Of a stretch of DNA of 64,000 bases, positions 37,761-49,379 are shown in pieces (the first letter of the stretch is position 1; every line of letters starts with the position of its first letter). Both the position numbers and the translations under genes were made by a program. The notes below the pieces were generated by a model, which saw only the letters and a list, made by a program, of their open reading frames with translations, had not been told where the DNA came from and did no database searches. The DNA lies in NCBI GenBank assembly GCA_030867875.1, contig JAOWCC010000064.1:34618802-34682801 (forward strand), given 5' to 3'. The stretch comes from Actinernus sp. WN-2022. Its lineage: Eukaryota > Cnidaria > Anthozoa > Actiniaria > Actinernidae.

Positions 37761-40705
37761 ACTCGGGCTGCCTGTGGCAGGCACGAGTCTAAATCTGCAG
37801 GCCGGTATTTTTGTTTTGTTTCATGCAGCAAAATTTCTGCGCATGCGTTAAATTATGCATTAATTCCAGTGCAATTCTGCGGACGTTTGTGGTACGTTTC
37901 GTAGGTTTTATGCCACATTTCATTTTACTCTCGATCATAATATATACCAGCACAAACACTAAAACAATTTTGACCGTGTTTTTGGCTGGTTTACCGATCT
38001 CGTATCGAGACCTGTGTACGTTATACTATAGCTATACAGGTATACTGAATAGCTGATTTATAGCGATTTACTAGCAAATATATATACTGTGGTTGAGCAG
38101 TTATGGATTACTCTCCTCTATCGAAGTCTGAAGACATCTGAACTCCTGAACTGTGAGAGCAACACCGTCACTCGCCAACACGAAGCCAGAATACACACTC
38201 AGCACAGAATTCTGCAGAATTATGATGAGCCAAGCAATATAATTCAACTCTCAAGGTAAACTTAAACAAGAAACCTCTCACGACCGAGGTTTTGGTTCAA
38301 GAAATTAAAGGCTTCCAACAATTTCATTTATAGTTCTGTAATATAATGAGCAGACTGAAGTTTTGGAGCAAGAACAGCAGATAAAGTTACACCGAGAGGC
38401 ACACAAATTGACTACGAATACAATTAACATGACTTCCAGAGGTTTTCTAGAGAGAACAGCCGCGGAGAAAAAGCCGCGAGGCGGCGATCAGTAGCCTGCG
38501 TAGCAAGCGTTTCCGTGGGTTTTTTCGGAGCGAAGGAAGACTTTTTCGCTATTTGGCCGCGCGAAAAATGGGGCGAGAGCAAAAAATGGAATGAGGGGGG
38601 AGGGGAGGAGAGAAGAAGGAAACCCCGAGATTCTGAATACCCCGTCCACGAACGGGGTTTCTTATTGGCGCGGCTCGAGTTCTTTGATTGACATCCCATC
38701 AATCACATTTTGACGCACGCAAGGCCAGAGTTTCGAACAATCAACTCATCATGGCAAATGGCCGACGAATCTTTCGACTTCATGTTATAGCACACCACGA
38801 TCCCCCGAGTTAAACTAGGCCACTTCAAAAGTCCAAAATTCTCCATTATAGTTCAGGTGTATTTAGAGTCGTTCTAAAATGATTTGGGATCGAAAATGGT
38901 TAGTCTCTGCCCTTTCGAGGAAGTGCTGAATTACCCGTGAATTAGGCTCTCAATTTCCTATCCGAGTGAGGATTTAGTCGTCTTTTACGGGATGACCTTC
39001 GGCACGACCGCGTTTATTTGGAGTCTTGCCATACCAAATATCAAAGACTTTCGCGAAGCTTTCCCTATATAAAAAACCTGAGAATTCACACGAACTGTCG
39101 GCTCCGAACTGTCTTTCGACAGGGGCTGCTGCCTTCCGGAGTTTCTAGCAAGCGTTTGGAATTCGGGTTTCTCGATTTTTTGGGAGTCTTACTTCCTATA
39201 TTTGAGCCCTTTATGAGCCAGTACAGAGTTCCAAGATTTTTATTTTCCGGGCGCAAGGGTTGTATCCGAATATATATCGCCGTTTTTAGCTACCTCGATT
39301 CCCGCTCCCTTACACATAACTGCTAGAATTTAATACAGTACTGCAATCTTTCCTTTACGACGGTTTGAACAAGTTCACTGAGGAAATATAGGCATGTATC
39401 AATGTTAAGCCGGAGGGAGGGGGGTCGGGCAGATGTGCGGCATTTGACTTTTTTCGAAATTTTTTGGTCAAATTCCCCACCCTGGGGAAAGAAAAAATGG
39501 CCAATTGTGATCAAATTGCCCCATTTGGGGCAACGAAATTCCTCCTTAAACTATATATATACAGCTGAGACAATGGGGGAACTGGAGGTGATCCCAAATA
39601 AATGTGAAGCGTTCTTTTTAACTTAATGAAAACAGATGAAAACGCATTTTTGAAATTCAGGCAATCCCTTTATGTAGGACGACACAAATTTTTACCAAAA
39701 ATACAATAGAATACAACACAATACAATTCAATACAACAATAGAACGCAACACAATACAATACAATACAATACAATAGAATACAATTTGGTAGCAATTCGT
39801 GTCGTCCTACATGAAGGGATGGCCGAAATTCATACCTTCCAACATCCAAGATGGCGACTCAGGAAACAAGAGACTAGGACACAGTCCTCAAGCGGTCGAA
39901 TTCAAATGTCCACACCCTGGGGCAAAGCTTGTAATCAAATTCCCCAGGGTGGGCACGCCAAGATTGATCAAATGCCGCACATCTGCCCGAGACCCCCCCC
40001 CCCCCCCCCCCCCCCCATATATACTAGGGGAGCAGAGAATGAAAGTCACCGCGCTACCGGCCACTCCTAAAGACTGCTAAATTCAGCTAATAATTCTTCC
40101 CTTTGGTTATCACTAAGAGGATTTCAAATGAAAGTGTATTTCATCTTCAATCGCATTGGGAACACACCATCAGCAATCTGAAGTAGGGTAGTCCAAAATA
40201 AAAAATAAAAATCCTGGAACGCAAAATATAAAAGAAAAAACCTGCCTTGCACAAACAAGGGGCCAAAAAAATGGCTGCATTGATGTATATAGCGATACAT
40301 ACTGTTTGTAAACCACTGACGTCATTTATATATTTGCATATATAATGTGGTTGGCAGAAAACCCCATGTGTTTGTATCTAGCGATTTGGGCCTCACGAAA
40401 TACATCTAAAATCTAAATCCTGCTTCCATATCCTAATTCTTTTATTAGACTTATAAGTTAAGAGCATATAAGCTTCGATGAAAGGGCTTGCTTGCATTTT
40501 GGAAGAACAAGAAAGTAATTTGGCGATGAATAAGCACGGACCTGTGATATTTTATAAGCAACTGACTGCGTTCACGCTTCGTTTCTACAACAAATGTGGC
40601 ATGACTGGCCTGTGTGACGTCACAGTAAGTATCGCTATATAGTGGCCCGAGTGAAAGCCCAGATGGGCTCTTGGACCGCGCGTCACAGGTAGCCCAATCC
40701 GAAAA
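37761..40705. mobile_element. Hairpin-ended repeat, copy 2, with later insertions
   Basis: The left hairpin ACTCGGGCTGCCTGTGGCAG at 37761 and AAAATTTCTGCGCATGCGTTA near 37830 match 20170 and 20247. The right block GGGGAGCAGAGAATGAAAG (40027) matches 21771, and AAGCCCAGATGGGCTCTTG (about 40654) matches 21914. The middle differs: it holds a GC-rich repeat at about 38430-38700 (AGCCTGCGTAGCAAGCGTTT) and the element at 39391-40016. No gene recognised. Whether this is one element or a mosaic cannot be settled by eye. Confidence 0.5.
39391..40016. mobile_element. Nested inverted-repeat element with pentanucleotide centre and C24 edge
   Basis: GTCGGGCAGATGTGCGGCATT (about 39424) is inverse to AATGCCGCACATCTGCCCGA (about 39971). 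Inside, ATCCCTTTATGTAGGACGAC (39664) is inverse to GTCGTCCTACATGAAGGGAT (39801). The centre, about 39700-39785, is an AATAC/ACAAT-type microsatellite. It ends in a 24-base C run at 39993-40016. Its left edge TATCAATGTTAAGCC also occurs in the 58437-58722 element. Confidence 0.75.
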
Positions 40706-42649
40706 AGACACGAAGATGTTAACACAGGGATCCCGCTACTTTTATTTTCTAACACTGAAATAGGATATAAGCTAACTTTACTAGGAACGATTTACAGAGG
40801 AATAAATGAAATACAAGAACAGAATATCCGTTTAAAGTTTTCGAATGCGCAGTCAAAACCGATCAACAATCTTTGCGTGAGACGCATATGGTAAATCTGC
40901 AGTGAATTTATAAATTAGTTAATTTAAGCCAATTAAAAAGAAACTGATTCGGCTTGTATGATTGAGAGAACCGGTGTTTTCCGATAGGAAAACAATCTCA
41001 GAAAACAATCGGTCAAAGCAGGGAAAAATCACAGATATTAAAAGCAAACCAACTGAAAACAAATATGCTTAGGAGTCGTCAACCTTTTATTTACTGCAGG
41101 CTGCCGCTGATATTCTGATACTTTTCTTACCAACCGTTGCGGGCTAATGGACTTTAAAATAAAACTGTTTGGTATCCAAGGGATGTTTACGCCTCCCCTG
41201 GGGCGAACTAAAGCACTTCCGTTATTTTTAAGGCTTTAAACATACACTTATAGGATCTCTTGAGAAAATTGACTTTCGCCATTTATGTTTTCATTCGGAT
41301 TCCCTTTTGTCTTACGTCAGTTTGTGAGTAAAGATAACTGGTACAGAGAACAGGTTGCAGCCTGCTGGCGCTGTTTAGCTTTCATGTACTCCAGTTTGAG
41401 TTGTTCTGACTCCGTTTTAGAGCTAGAAACACCAACAAGTAAAACGAAACAGGAAAACGTTAACGAAAAAGACAATTAGTGACGTGTAATGCGTTCAGTT
41501 TCGGTGCGGTGTACACCATTTTCCGTTCTAGAAAATGCTTTCAATTTTACGCACGAATTGCCGTGGTTAGAGTGGACCTGAGGTACATAAGGCAATTTAT
41601 ACGATACCTTTGTTTTGAGTTGCTCCTCCTTTGAAGGCTGTTTCTGCGCCCGAACCCGACGGGTATGTGAGACTCTTTATCGCAGAAAATCTGTTTTATA
41701 TCATCCTAATTAGTAAAAAGGGATACCGGTTTTTTTCAGCTATCAAAGCCTTGCCGGCGTCGGCGCCTTTTACCACTTCTACATTAGTTTGTTTTATATT
41801 GTGCGCTCTTCGAGGGGCGGCTTGCCATGCTAACCTCATACAAGTTTATAGTAAATCGACGAAGATTAGAACTGATGCACCAAATTAGCCCATGGTCGAA
41901 ACACTAAAAATATTCTACAACGCGCAGTGAGATTGTGGTGTTATTGTGGTAATTCTGAATGCTATTTTCTAAAATACCATGAGAAAAAAAACAGCCGAAA
42001 AAATGCTATATTAAATCTTCTTGACAGTGTTTCGCCCATTTGAAATTATTTCAGACATCAGAGATAGAAATATTCAGATTAAAATAAAACACGAGTATTT
42101 CATACACATAGCGAGCCAAGGGAATTCTCAAAGAGCTGTATGTATTTTGCTCGGATTTTCCAATACTAACATGCAATCCCTGTAGCTTCTGACACGTACC
42201 TGATGCCAACGCCGGTTTGTAAATTTTCCAGGGCGATGACGCTGAGCTAACAAGGTAGGACAGAACGGCACTAAAGTAACTGGAGGTGAAACTGATACTA
42301 GTAGATCAGTAGATCAGGATTCCCACAAACTCTGACGGCAGAAAATAACTACTGAATATCTCAAACTGGCAAAGTCTCGTCCTGCAGAACGGCTAGAAAT
42401 GGACGACCAAGATATGGAAGCAGTACCTCGAGTGCCGCGGGGTGTCAGAGGTGTCAGCGGTGTCTCTTGGCCAAAGGACAGACACAGAATGGAGTCACCC
42501 AGGGCGATTCTTGGTATTGACAGTTTTCTTTGTTAATTAGTCAAGAATATTGTGGTTTAAGAAAGCTGATTAATAATGGCCTTTCGCGTTAATACACGAA
42601 AATGTTCGTGGTATAAGCTCCTTAACTGTTAATGGCAAAACTATTGAAG
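40706..42649. other. Intergenic, no gene recognised
   Basis: About 1.9 kb without a recognisable domain, clear TIR pair or tandem array. Confidence 0.3.
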
Positions 42650-43090
42650 GCGTTCTCAAATGGTCACGGGAGAATTATCAATGATAAGCTCTCGGGTGCT
42701 CGTGGGATTATTATCCAAGCAAAGTTCTCTAGTGCTCACGGGAGAATTATTAATGACCTATCTATTCAAATACTCAACACCCAGAGTATTTGAATACTGA
42801 ATATTTCAACACCCTCTGCTCAACGATGGAGGCCCAGATGGGCTTTGAGCTGTTGGCTGCATATACTTCATACAAGCTATCGCTTGGTCACGGGGAAGTT
42901 ATCCATGCCAAGTTATAGAGTGTCAAAGAAGAACCATTAATGTAAACTTGCGAATGCTAGCGCTCCCGGTAGAATTACTCGTTAAGCGGGGAAATTACCG
43001 TAGACTAGTGTCCAGTCTCTCTGTCCAGTTGTCATCGAGTCCTCATGGGATAATTTTCAATGCCAAGTTCTCAAGTGTTCATGGGGGAAA
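42650..43090. repeat. Degenerate minisatellite, ~45-50 bp units
   Basis: Variants of TGCTCACGGGAGAATTATC and CAAGTTCTC recur near 42660, 42697, 42735, 42888, 42955, 43043 and 43079 with irregular spacing. An old, eroded tandem array. Confidence 0.5.
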
Positions 43091-43363
43091 GAACTCCGGC
43101 CAACATCACTTTGGAGGTCTGCCGACAGGCATGGCAGCACTGAAAATGAACATGGTTGGAAAATAGACTATATTCAGTGGCAACACAGATTATTATTAGT
43201 CCATTAATTTGCTTATAATTATTGGACAAAATGATTTTAGACACTGGTCGCTTTTAGAGACTGTCCTTTAAATTACCCCCCACTCCCCCCTTCAATGTGG
43301 GGTTAGGGAAGCTGCAGCTGTTTTAACTTTGGTCTAATATTTTTTATTTCATGTGAAGTGAAG

Positions 43364-43440
43364 GTGAATAGTGGTGGTGAATAGTGGTGGATATCTACCG
43401 AGCCGCTTCGGCGAGGTAAATATCCACCACTATTCACTGA
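43364..43440. repeat. Foldback with GAGCCGCTTCGGCGAG loop
   Basis: GAATAGTGGTGGATATCTAC then CGAGCCGCTTCGGCGAGG then TAAATATCCACCACTATTC; arms inverse over about 20 bp. The loop region equals that of the foldback at 22265-22424, although the arms differ. Confidence 0.85.
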
Positions 43441-43464
43441 CACCGAGGTGAATAATTATTTTAC

Positions 43465-43645
43465 TATATACCATACTGCAGGTGAATAGCCAGCACCAAA
43501 TAGTTATTTTATTTTCTGTCAAATGGAAAAAAACTCGCGCTAAGTGATCGCTGCTTCGCTCGGGGGTGAATATGAAAATCATATTCACTGTTTGGGTAGC
43601 CAATCAGAGCGCGCGAAAAGTGATATTCACTGGTGTGGTATATAA
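43465..43645. mobile_element. MITE with ATATACCA ends, copy a
   Basis: Left ATATACCATACTGCAGGTGAAT, right ATTCACTGGTGTGGTATAT. The interior shows TCGCTGCTTCGCTCGG and CCAATCAGAGCGCGCGAAAA. About 90% like 44179-44353. Confidence 0.85.
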
Positions 43646-43769
43646 TAATATTTTTTGTCGACTGTCCCAGCATTTGTGTCCATGCTTGCAATCTTGGAAA
43701 AAATGATTTGGGACACTGGTCGCTTTTAGAGACTGTCCTTTAAATTAACCCCCACTCCTCCCTTCAATA

Positions 43770-44455
43770 ATCCAACCACATTGTGTTACTTCATAAGAAA
43801 ATGATGCAGAGACTAGGTGTCTTACGTAGAATAAAACATCTACTACCCCAGGCCTCTCGTGAAGTAATTGTTAATACATTAATCCTACCAATGTTCGATT
43901 ACGGAGACCTAGTTTGGGGTGACAGAGCAAATGACACCTTAATGAACTCCTTCAAGTACTTCACAACAAAGCTGCTAAGGAGATTCTCAACTTACGGAAA
44001 GATTACTCGAGCAGAATGTTGCTAAAGCTTCTGAACTGGAAGCCACTAGAGCTTAGAAGAAAATTCCATCGCTGTGCCTTTATTTTTAAGTCACTAAAAG
44101 ACTCTGTCGACTTTAAGTTTCAAAATAGGCATGGCTACGATATCCACTCATATAATGCTAGGAATAATTGTTTTAGTGTATACCACACTGCAGGTGAATA
44201 GCCAGCACCAAATAGTTCTTATATTTTCTGTCAAATGGACAAAAACTCGCGCGAGGTGATCGCTGCTTCGCTCGGAGGTGAATACGAAATCATATTCACT
44301 GTTTGAGTAGCCAATCAGAGCGCGCGAAAAGTGATATTCACTGGTGTGGTATATTCTAAGAACACATATAGACTTCCTGCGTCAAATACAAAGTGGGGTA
44401 AGCAGAGAACCAATTATCTCTTCATAAAAGCCTGGAACAGTTTATGCTTTTAATA
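43770..44455 (+). mobile_element. LINE C-terminal fragment, split by a MITE
   Basis: Frame from 43783: MQRLGVLRRIKHLLP, ILPMFDYGDLVWGDRAND, then a shift to LLNWKPLELRRKFHRCAFIF and GYDIHSYNARNN. After the MITE it resumes at about 44357 with NTYRLPASNTKWGKQRTNY and KAWNSLC, the usual end of this LINE type. Two frame changes: dead. Confidence 0.85.
44179..44353. mobile_element. MITE with ATATACCA ends, copy b, inside the LINE
   Basis: Same ends and interior as 43465-43645, for example CCAATCAGAGCGCGCGAAAA. It interrupts the LINE reading between YNARNN and NTYRLP, so it inserted after the LINE. Confidence 0.85.
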
Positions 44456-44675
44456 ATTTTAATTTGTCAGGTTCCGCCGTTATAGTGATTTTAAAAATAT
44501 TTTAACCCGTAATTCAGTTTAGCTTAGTATTACACTGAATATTCACGTATATATTTAATAAACTATTTCGTTAGAGGGCCCTTACGAAAACCTGCAGCTG
44601 TTCTCACTTTGCGTCTAGTATGTTTTATTTTCATACAATAGTATTTTTGGTCGACTGTCCCAACACATTTGTCCA

Positions 44676-46305
44676 TGATTGTAGCTGCCTAGCAGGGGAC
44701 TTAAGGCCGCCAGGCAGCAAGCAATATTATAAATAAATGAATTAAGTAATTAATTGATAGTTAATGGTGTTTGTCTGTTACTATCTTTTGATAAAACACT
44801 GTGCATAAATAAAGTTTCGATGATTTGTCCCTTCGATATCGTTAAATAGCTTTTTGGTCATTAAAATTCATGCATATGCGACGCCAGTTCTCTTAAAAAT
44901 GTCTAGGTAATAATGACTTAGCTGAAACTTAATGAATGTAAACGTCATAGAAAAATATTGGCTATCAGAGCTAACCGCAGGACGCAGTGAACAAGACATG
45001 ATTACCAAAATCGTAAATACGAATAACGGTGGAACCTCCTTGGCCGAGAAAAATCTGCTTGGGGAGACTCAACTTATAATTCTTCTTTGTTATATTTGAC
45101 TCAAGTGTATACGTGACCAGACCGCAATGGAGTATGGGTAGGACAGCAGAATCGTCAAGTGAAGCTCTGCCATCTGTACTTGTTTGCTTGATTTAAAATG
45201 CACAAATGTATGATTTTGTTATTATCATTTCCCGTTACATTGACCTTCAAAATGGATCAACAAATGATTCTGTCGGCATGACCTTATCATTTAAACTATC
45301 GCCATATGACTTCATTTTAGCGCCAACCGGACGCCTTGTAGAATATACTTACCACCCATGCAATGCTTTCACGGATTAAAATCTACGACTAAATACAAAT
45401 TACGCTAAGAAACACCGAGCTCAAAACTCGGTTAATTATTTATGCAGGAAGATTTTAAGAAGAAAACAATACAAACAGATCGAGGGTTGATAAAAATCAG
45501 CAACGGAAATGCTCTTGTTTTCGCCTCTTCCGAACCATATCTTTTCAGTGAGGAAATGAAGTGATAAAGAAATCCAGCCTTGTTTGAAGCGCGGGGCGCG
45601 TTTTGGGCTTTATTCCGGGTATTCACCGAGTCAGTATATTCCGGGTATTCACCGAGTATATTCCGGGTATTCCGAAAAAGGAATATACACCATATATAAC
45701 ACCAGTTAATTAACTAAACGGCGTACTAACAGTAGCGAATACATTCTACATTTCAGAGGACGGATATATGCTGGATTTCGAAGTATTCTGATTTCAGTGA
45801 ATGCCGGATAAGTCCAAAAAAACGCACCACCGTTCGAAACAGATATCACATATGCAACATACATATCTAATACATTACAATAACTGATAAATAGACCAGT
45901 TTCCGGTTCATGTGCAGTTGCACAAATCCTTAGTTTGTTTGGTGGGTAGGCAGATGTCAGACAATGGTGGCCCACCAGTTGAAACAAAAGAACAACTGCG
46001 CATGACCGGTAAATCGTATGAAACCAAAGTGACAAGCAAACAAATATCGTGATTTACAATGCAACGTAAGTTGGTGGCAGCGGTAAATTGATGAAGAGTA
46101 TATTTTTGAATGCTTCTTAGCGACGTTTCCTTATTGTACTTGTTTCTCTTTTGAATTTTTGTTTTAGGAGATTTTGCCCCGAAGTGCTTTTATTCATTTA
46201 TTTATATTTACAAAGTTGCGACATATGGGTAGACGGTATTTTATGACGGGAGGATTAGGGGACTACATTAGTACTTACATGCATTGACAGTTATAGAGTA
46301 AGACC
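44676..46305. other. Intergenic, short tandem repeat at 45610-45672
   Basis: TATTCCGGGTATTCACCGAG is repeated about three times at 45610-45672. A 109-codon minus-strand frame at 46035-45706 (PNKLRICATAHEPETGLF, GGAFFWTYPAFTEIRI) is not recognised and may be repeat-derived. Nothing else seen. Confidence 0.35.
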
Positions 46306-46758
46306 GGATTTCCACTATCGCGTTTTTCTTGACGTACGTAAAACGTGCGTAAAAAAGGAAGCAAATACGATTTGTTTTTCGCGATTAGAGCGGTTTTCAA
46401 TTGAGTGTCAGAAGTGTTTTGGTTTTGCGTTTACTAAGCTCTCCTATTGGCTGAGAAAGTAAACCAACCAATCAGGATCCAAAGTAAAACCAAACGCAAA
46501 TTGGTTTTGGCTTTGGTTTGGTTTGTCATTGGCTCACAGGGAAGCCATTTATGAGTTACTTGTGATTACTCGCTCCTATGATTGGCTGGCTGTGGGTAAT
46601 TTGCGTTTGGTTTCACAACACTCAACTGAAAACCGCTCTAAACCCCCATTTTAAAAACATAAGTAAAAAAGATTGCGGCCTTTTACATTACGGAATTAAT
46701 TAGACATTTCCTTGACGCACGTTTTACGTACGTAAAATCTACGCGATAGTGAAAATCC
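46306..46758. mobile_element. TIR element with nested MITE
   Basis: Left GGATTTCCACTATCGCG and TACGTAAAACGTGCGT; right ACGCACGTTTTACGTACGTA and CGCGATAGTGAAAATCC: inverse arms of about 45 bp. A TTAGAGCGG-family MITE lies inside at 46385-46641. Without it the outer element is about 196 bp. Confidence 0.85.
46385..46641. mobile_element. MITE family with TTAGAGCGG ends (copy 2)
   Basis: TTAGAGCGGTTTTCAATTGA at the left, TCAACTGAAAACCGCTCTAA at the right: an 18-20 bp inverse. Interior with ATTGGCT and GGTTTTG words as in 10349-10682. Confidence 0.9.
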
Positions 46759-46776
46759 ACCTTGACAGGGGTAGTG

Positions 46777-47088
46777 AAAGGAGCAGTGTCACGATTCTGA
46801 TTGGTTGGTATAGACAATGGCAAAATCACGCTATGTCACGCGCCGCTGCGAATTCCCCTTTCGATTGAAATAAATAAAATGTTGCTTTATAGAAATATAA
46901 CATCAAACCTAACCATATAATACTGAAGTATAGTTTTAAAGCAATTTCGGCTCGAGATATCGTGCAAATACGCCGATGCAAGCGGATTACTCACGGACTT
47001 CTACTTCTGTCACATCTTTTGATTTCTTGTCCGCCTGACACATTTTCAAAACCTTGGGCATGAATACTAATCGTGACACTGCTCCTTT
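46777..47088. mobile_element. TIR element, 312 bp
   Basis: AAAGGAGCAGTGTCACGATT at the left is exactly inverse to AATCGTGACACTGCTCCTTT at the right. The inside includes part of a minus-strand frame (KVLKMCQADKKSKDVTEVEV) followed by GTGAGT, not recognised as a host exon. Confidence 0.85.
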
Positions 47089-47899
47089 AATAGATTTCCA
47101 CCACTGAGAAATATCGTATCTGAACTCATGCAAAACATATTTTACGCGGCGTGTTGCATACTTGAAATCTCCTAACATCGAGTTGAACACTCGAAGATGA
47201 ATTCCATATCTCCGCGCACCTATGTCAGTTTCCACCGAAAGGGCTTAACATTCTTAAATGGTGGTATTTCTTCACAAGCTATATAATCAATCGCTATCTT
47301 AGTCCTAAATCAAACAGAAGGTCGGACTAAACCTGAAAACTAAGTTTGGGATGTGGGCAGAAAGGAACGATTAATCACAATTCATATTTTCGTTTGCAAT
47401 GCACACACACACAATGTTGTTGATTCCCAAATGAAATAAAATGTTTTGAGCTTGAAGAGAGATCAAAACTACATCTCTGGGCAAAACTATGAAGCAGAAG
47501 GGCATGATAAGTTGTTGGATAACCTTGAACCACCAAGATGGCCCTTAAATAAAGCGAATATTTCATATATTTCACTTGGTTTCACTAAGAGTGTTTAATG
47601 GTAAACACTTATAAAGCCAAGATTTTCATTACTAGCCTGAAACACGTGATCATGAAGCCGGCGGGTTCAGACATCTGTAACTCGTAAGCAGAATATCGTG
47701 TCGACATGAAATTTCGTGTAAGGACTTAAACCAAGGACATCTACAAAATGCTAAAGAAACAGCTTTATAGGATATATAGTTTAGAATGTAGGTATTAGGA
47801 GGAGCCCATTACTCGGAGCCGCGTCCATCTGTCATATATTCGTGATGCAGCGTTTTTCCAGACCGGGTTACTTTTATATTTCACATCTCGTTGTTCGCT
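47089..47899. other. Intergenic, no gene recognised
   Basis: A minus-strand frame (47235-46987) runs in from the neighbouring element. No domain recognised. Confidence 0.3.
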
Positions 47900-48620
47900 T
47901 ACATACATACTTTATTTGTTTAAGCAGGTTAGATTAATGGCAGCTAAATAGCTGATAATGCAATATGGATATCATTATGTGATAATTTACATGTATTAGA
48001 TAATTATAGTAATAATAGTAATGATAAAAATATAGTAAAGATATGTAAACGTAAATATATAATAAAAATATGGATATCATTATGTTTATTCACCTTATCT
48101 CTTGGTTGAGACATAAGTATACAACAATGATTACAACAATGTTACTAAAAAAAACTAACTAGAGAATAAAAAATAATAATAACATATATATGTAGATGTA
48201 GATATATTAGGTTACCTTACTACTAATTTCTTCATATAACTCCATTATTTGTCTGATGTAATTACAACTTGTCGTTAATATAGTTCTATCATTCATGGAG
48301 ACGATATAATAATAAAGACTAGTAGGATCAAATGAAGAGAAAGATGGATTTATGAGAAATAAATTATTCGAAAATAGAGATCTAGCTTGGGCCAATTTAG
48401 GATGGCTACACTGAAATAGGTAGTGGAATTCATCTCCAACTTCATTAGCACTACAGATGTTGCATAGTCTTTGTTCTCTTGGGATGTTGCTGTACCGACC
48501 ATATTCAATTGGAAATGTGTGTGCCGATAATCTTAACTTAGTAACAGATTTGCGCGTTTTAAAGTCGTTAATTTGGTTTAGATAATCCTCATAGTTGTAA
48601 ATGTACTTAATTCTTGAATA
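47900..48620 (-). mobile_element. LINE 3' end with zinc-binding C-terminus, minus strand
   Basis: Without needing a start codon, the minus frame from about 48613 to 48207 reads LRLSAHTFPIEYGRY, IPREQRLCNICSANEVG and DEFHYLFQCSHPKLAQARS, then a stop. CNIC..H...C is the small zinc-binding tail seen after the RT in several LINE clades. The 3' tail at about 47905 has ACATACATAC repeats. The coding part is uninterrupted for about 135 codons, so this copy is younger than the others, though 5'-truncated. Confidence 0.85.
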
Positions 48621-48715
48621 TAATTCTAATTTTCATTTTTTATTGTCCTTAATTATTTCATATTATGTGATAATTTACATGTATTGGCTAATTATAGTAA
48701 TAATAGTCCGGGTCC
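48621..48715. other. Short AT-rich linker
   Basis: Separates the LINE end from the element with the 6-bp duplication; nothing recognised. Confidence 0.3.
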
Positions 48716-48721
48716 TTATTT

Positions 48722-49231
48722 CAAGGGCACCCAACGAGTACTTTTTGAAATTCGTTTGAAACCAGTTGTCTGCAGCTTATCTAGCCATTTTAAGGCGCCT
48801 ACTATGTCTTTTGACGTATTCTAGAAATCTATAGTTGTTCGGATTTTCTAGGTGGAAATCGCGTCAACCGAAAATACTATGGCAAAATATTCCCGGCCTA
48901 CGAATTTGTTAGTAGTCTAGAACATAACAATAATTTTCTAGCCCAAGTAACTTCATGTTGCAAAGTTTTGTGGAGGTACGAATTTTTTAGGGATTCTTTT
49001 TTCCTGTTCTGACTCTATTTATCAGACGAATTGGGACGTACGAATATTTTAGGGGAAACCTTTTAGTCTCCCTTTTCTTCTATAATTTTCTAGGGAGGGA
49101 GTGAAAACAAATTTTCTGGCCAGTATTTCAGAAAACAATTTTCTAGGGACAATTTTTTCAAATCCGAAAGTTTTAGGCTAACTTACTCTCCCGAACAGCT
49201 TTTTAACCGAAAACTTCGTTGGGTGCCCTTG
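48722..49231. mobile_element. Non-autonomous TIR element with 6-bp target duplication (copy 2)
   Basis: Begins CAAGGGCACCCAACGAGT, ends AACTTCGTTGGGTGCCCTTG. TTATTT at 48716-48721 and 49232-49237. High identity to 13322-14003, for example TTTGAAACCAGTTGTCTGCA and TTTAAGGCGCCTACTATGTC, with about 170 bp less in the middle. Confidence 0.9.
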
Positions 49232-49379
49232 TTATTTGTTACTAGGCAAGTTTCTTTGTAAAAAGTCAAGTCATCCAACACTTTCTTGTTTTTCTTAAGT
49301 ACTAATTTAAATTGCCGTATTTTCTCTATCTATTTCATCTCATTTGGTATAGGTGTTCCAGGCTACTGGGCCTCTAAAT

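Larger units (their letters stand above)
43223..43682. mobile_element. TIR element (TGGACAAA..TTTGTGTCCA), copy 1
   Basis: Left TGGACAAAATGATTTTAGACACTGGTCG; right GTCGACTGTCCCAGCATTTGTGTCCA, an imperfect inverse. The left part is repeated at 43695 (GACACTGGTCGCTTTTAGAG) and the right part at about 44650, so two copies of one family lie in tandem. It contains the foldback at 43364 and the MITE at 43465. Confidence 0.6.
43695..44675. mobile_element. TIR element (TGGACAAA family), copy 2, hosting a LINE
   Basis: Left TGGAAAAAATGATTTGGGACACTGG; right CGACTGTCCCAACACATTTGTCCA. The inside is mostly a LINE fragment (about 43770-44455), itself split by a MITE (44179-44353). Flanking blocks GCAGCTGTT..ACTTT..GTCTA near the right end equal those in copy 1. 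Confidence 0.6.

Noticed and set aside
45706..46035. 109-codon minus-strand frame
   Set aside because: No domain, no splice context, and surrounded by repeats; kept only as a note in the region entry.
46987..47235. Possible host exon (minus, ends TEVEV before GTGAGT)
   Set aside because: About 100 bp of it lies inside a 312-bp TIR element and no partner exons are visible.
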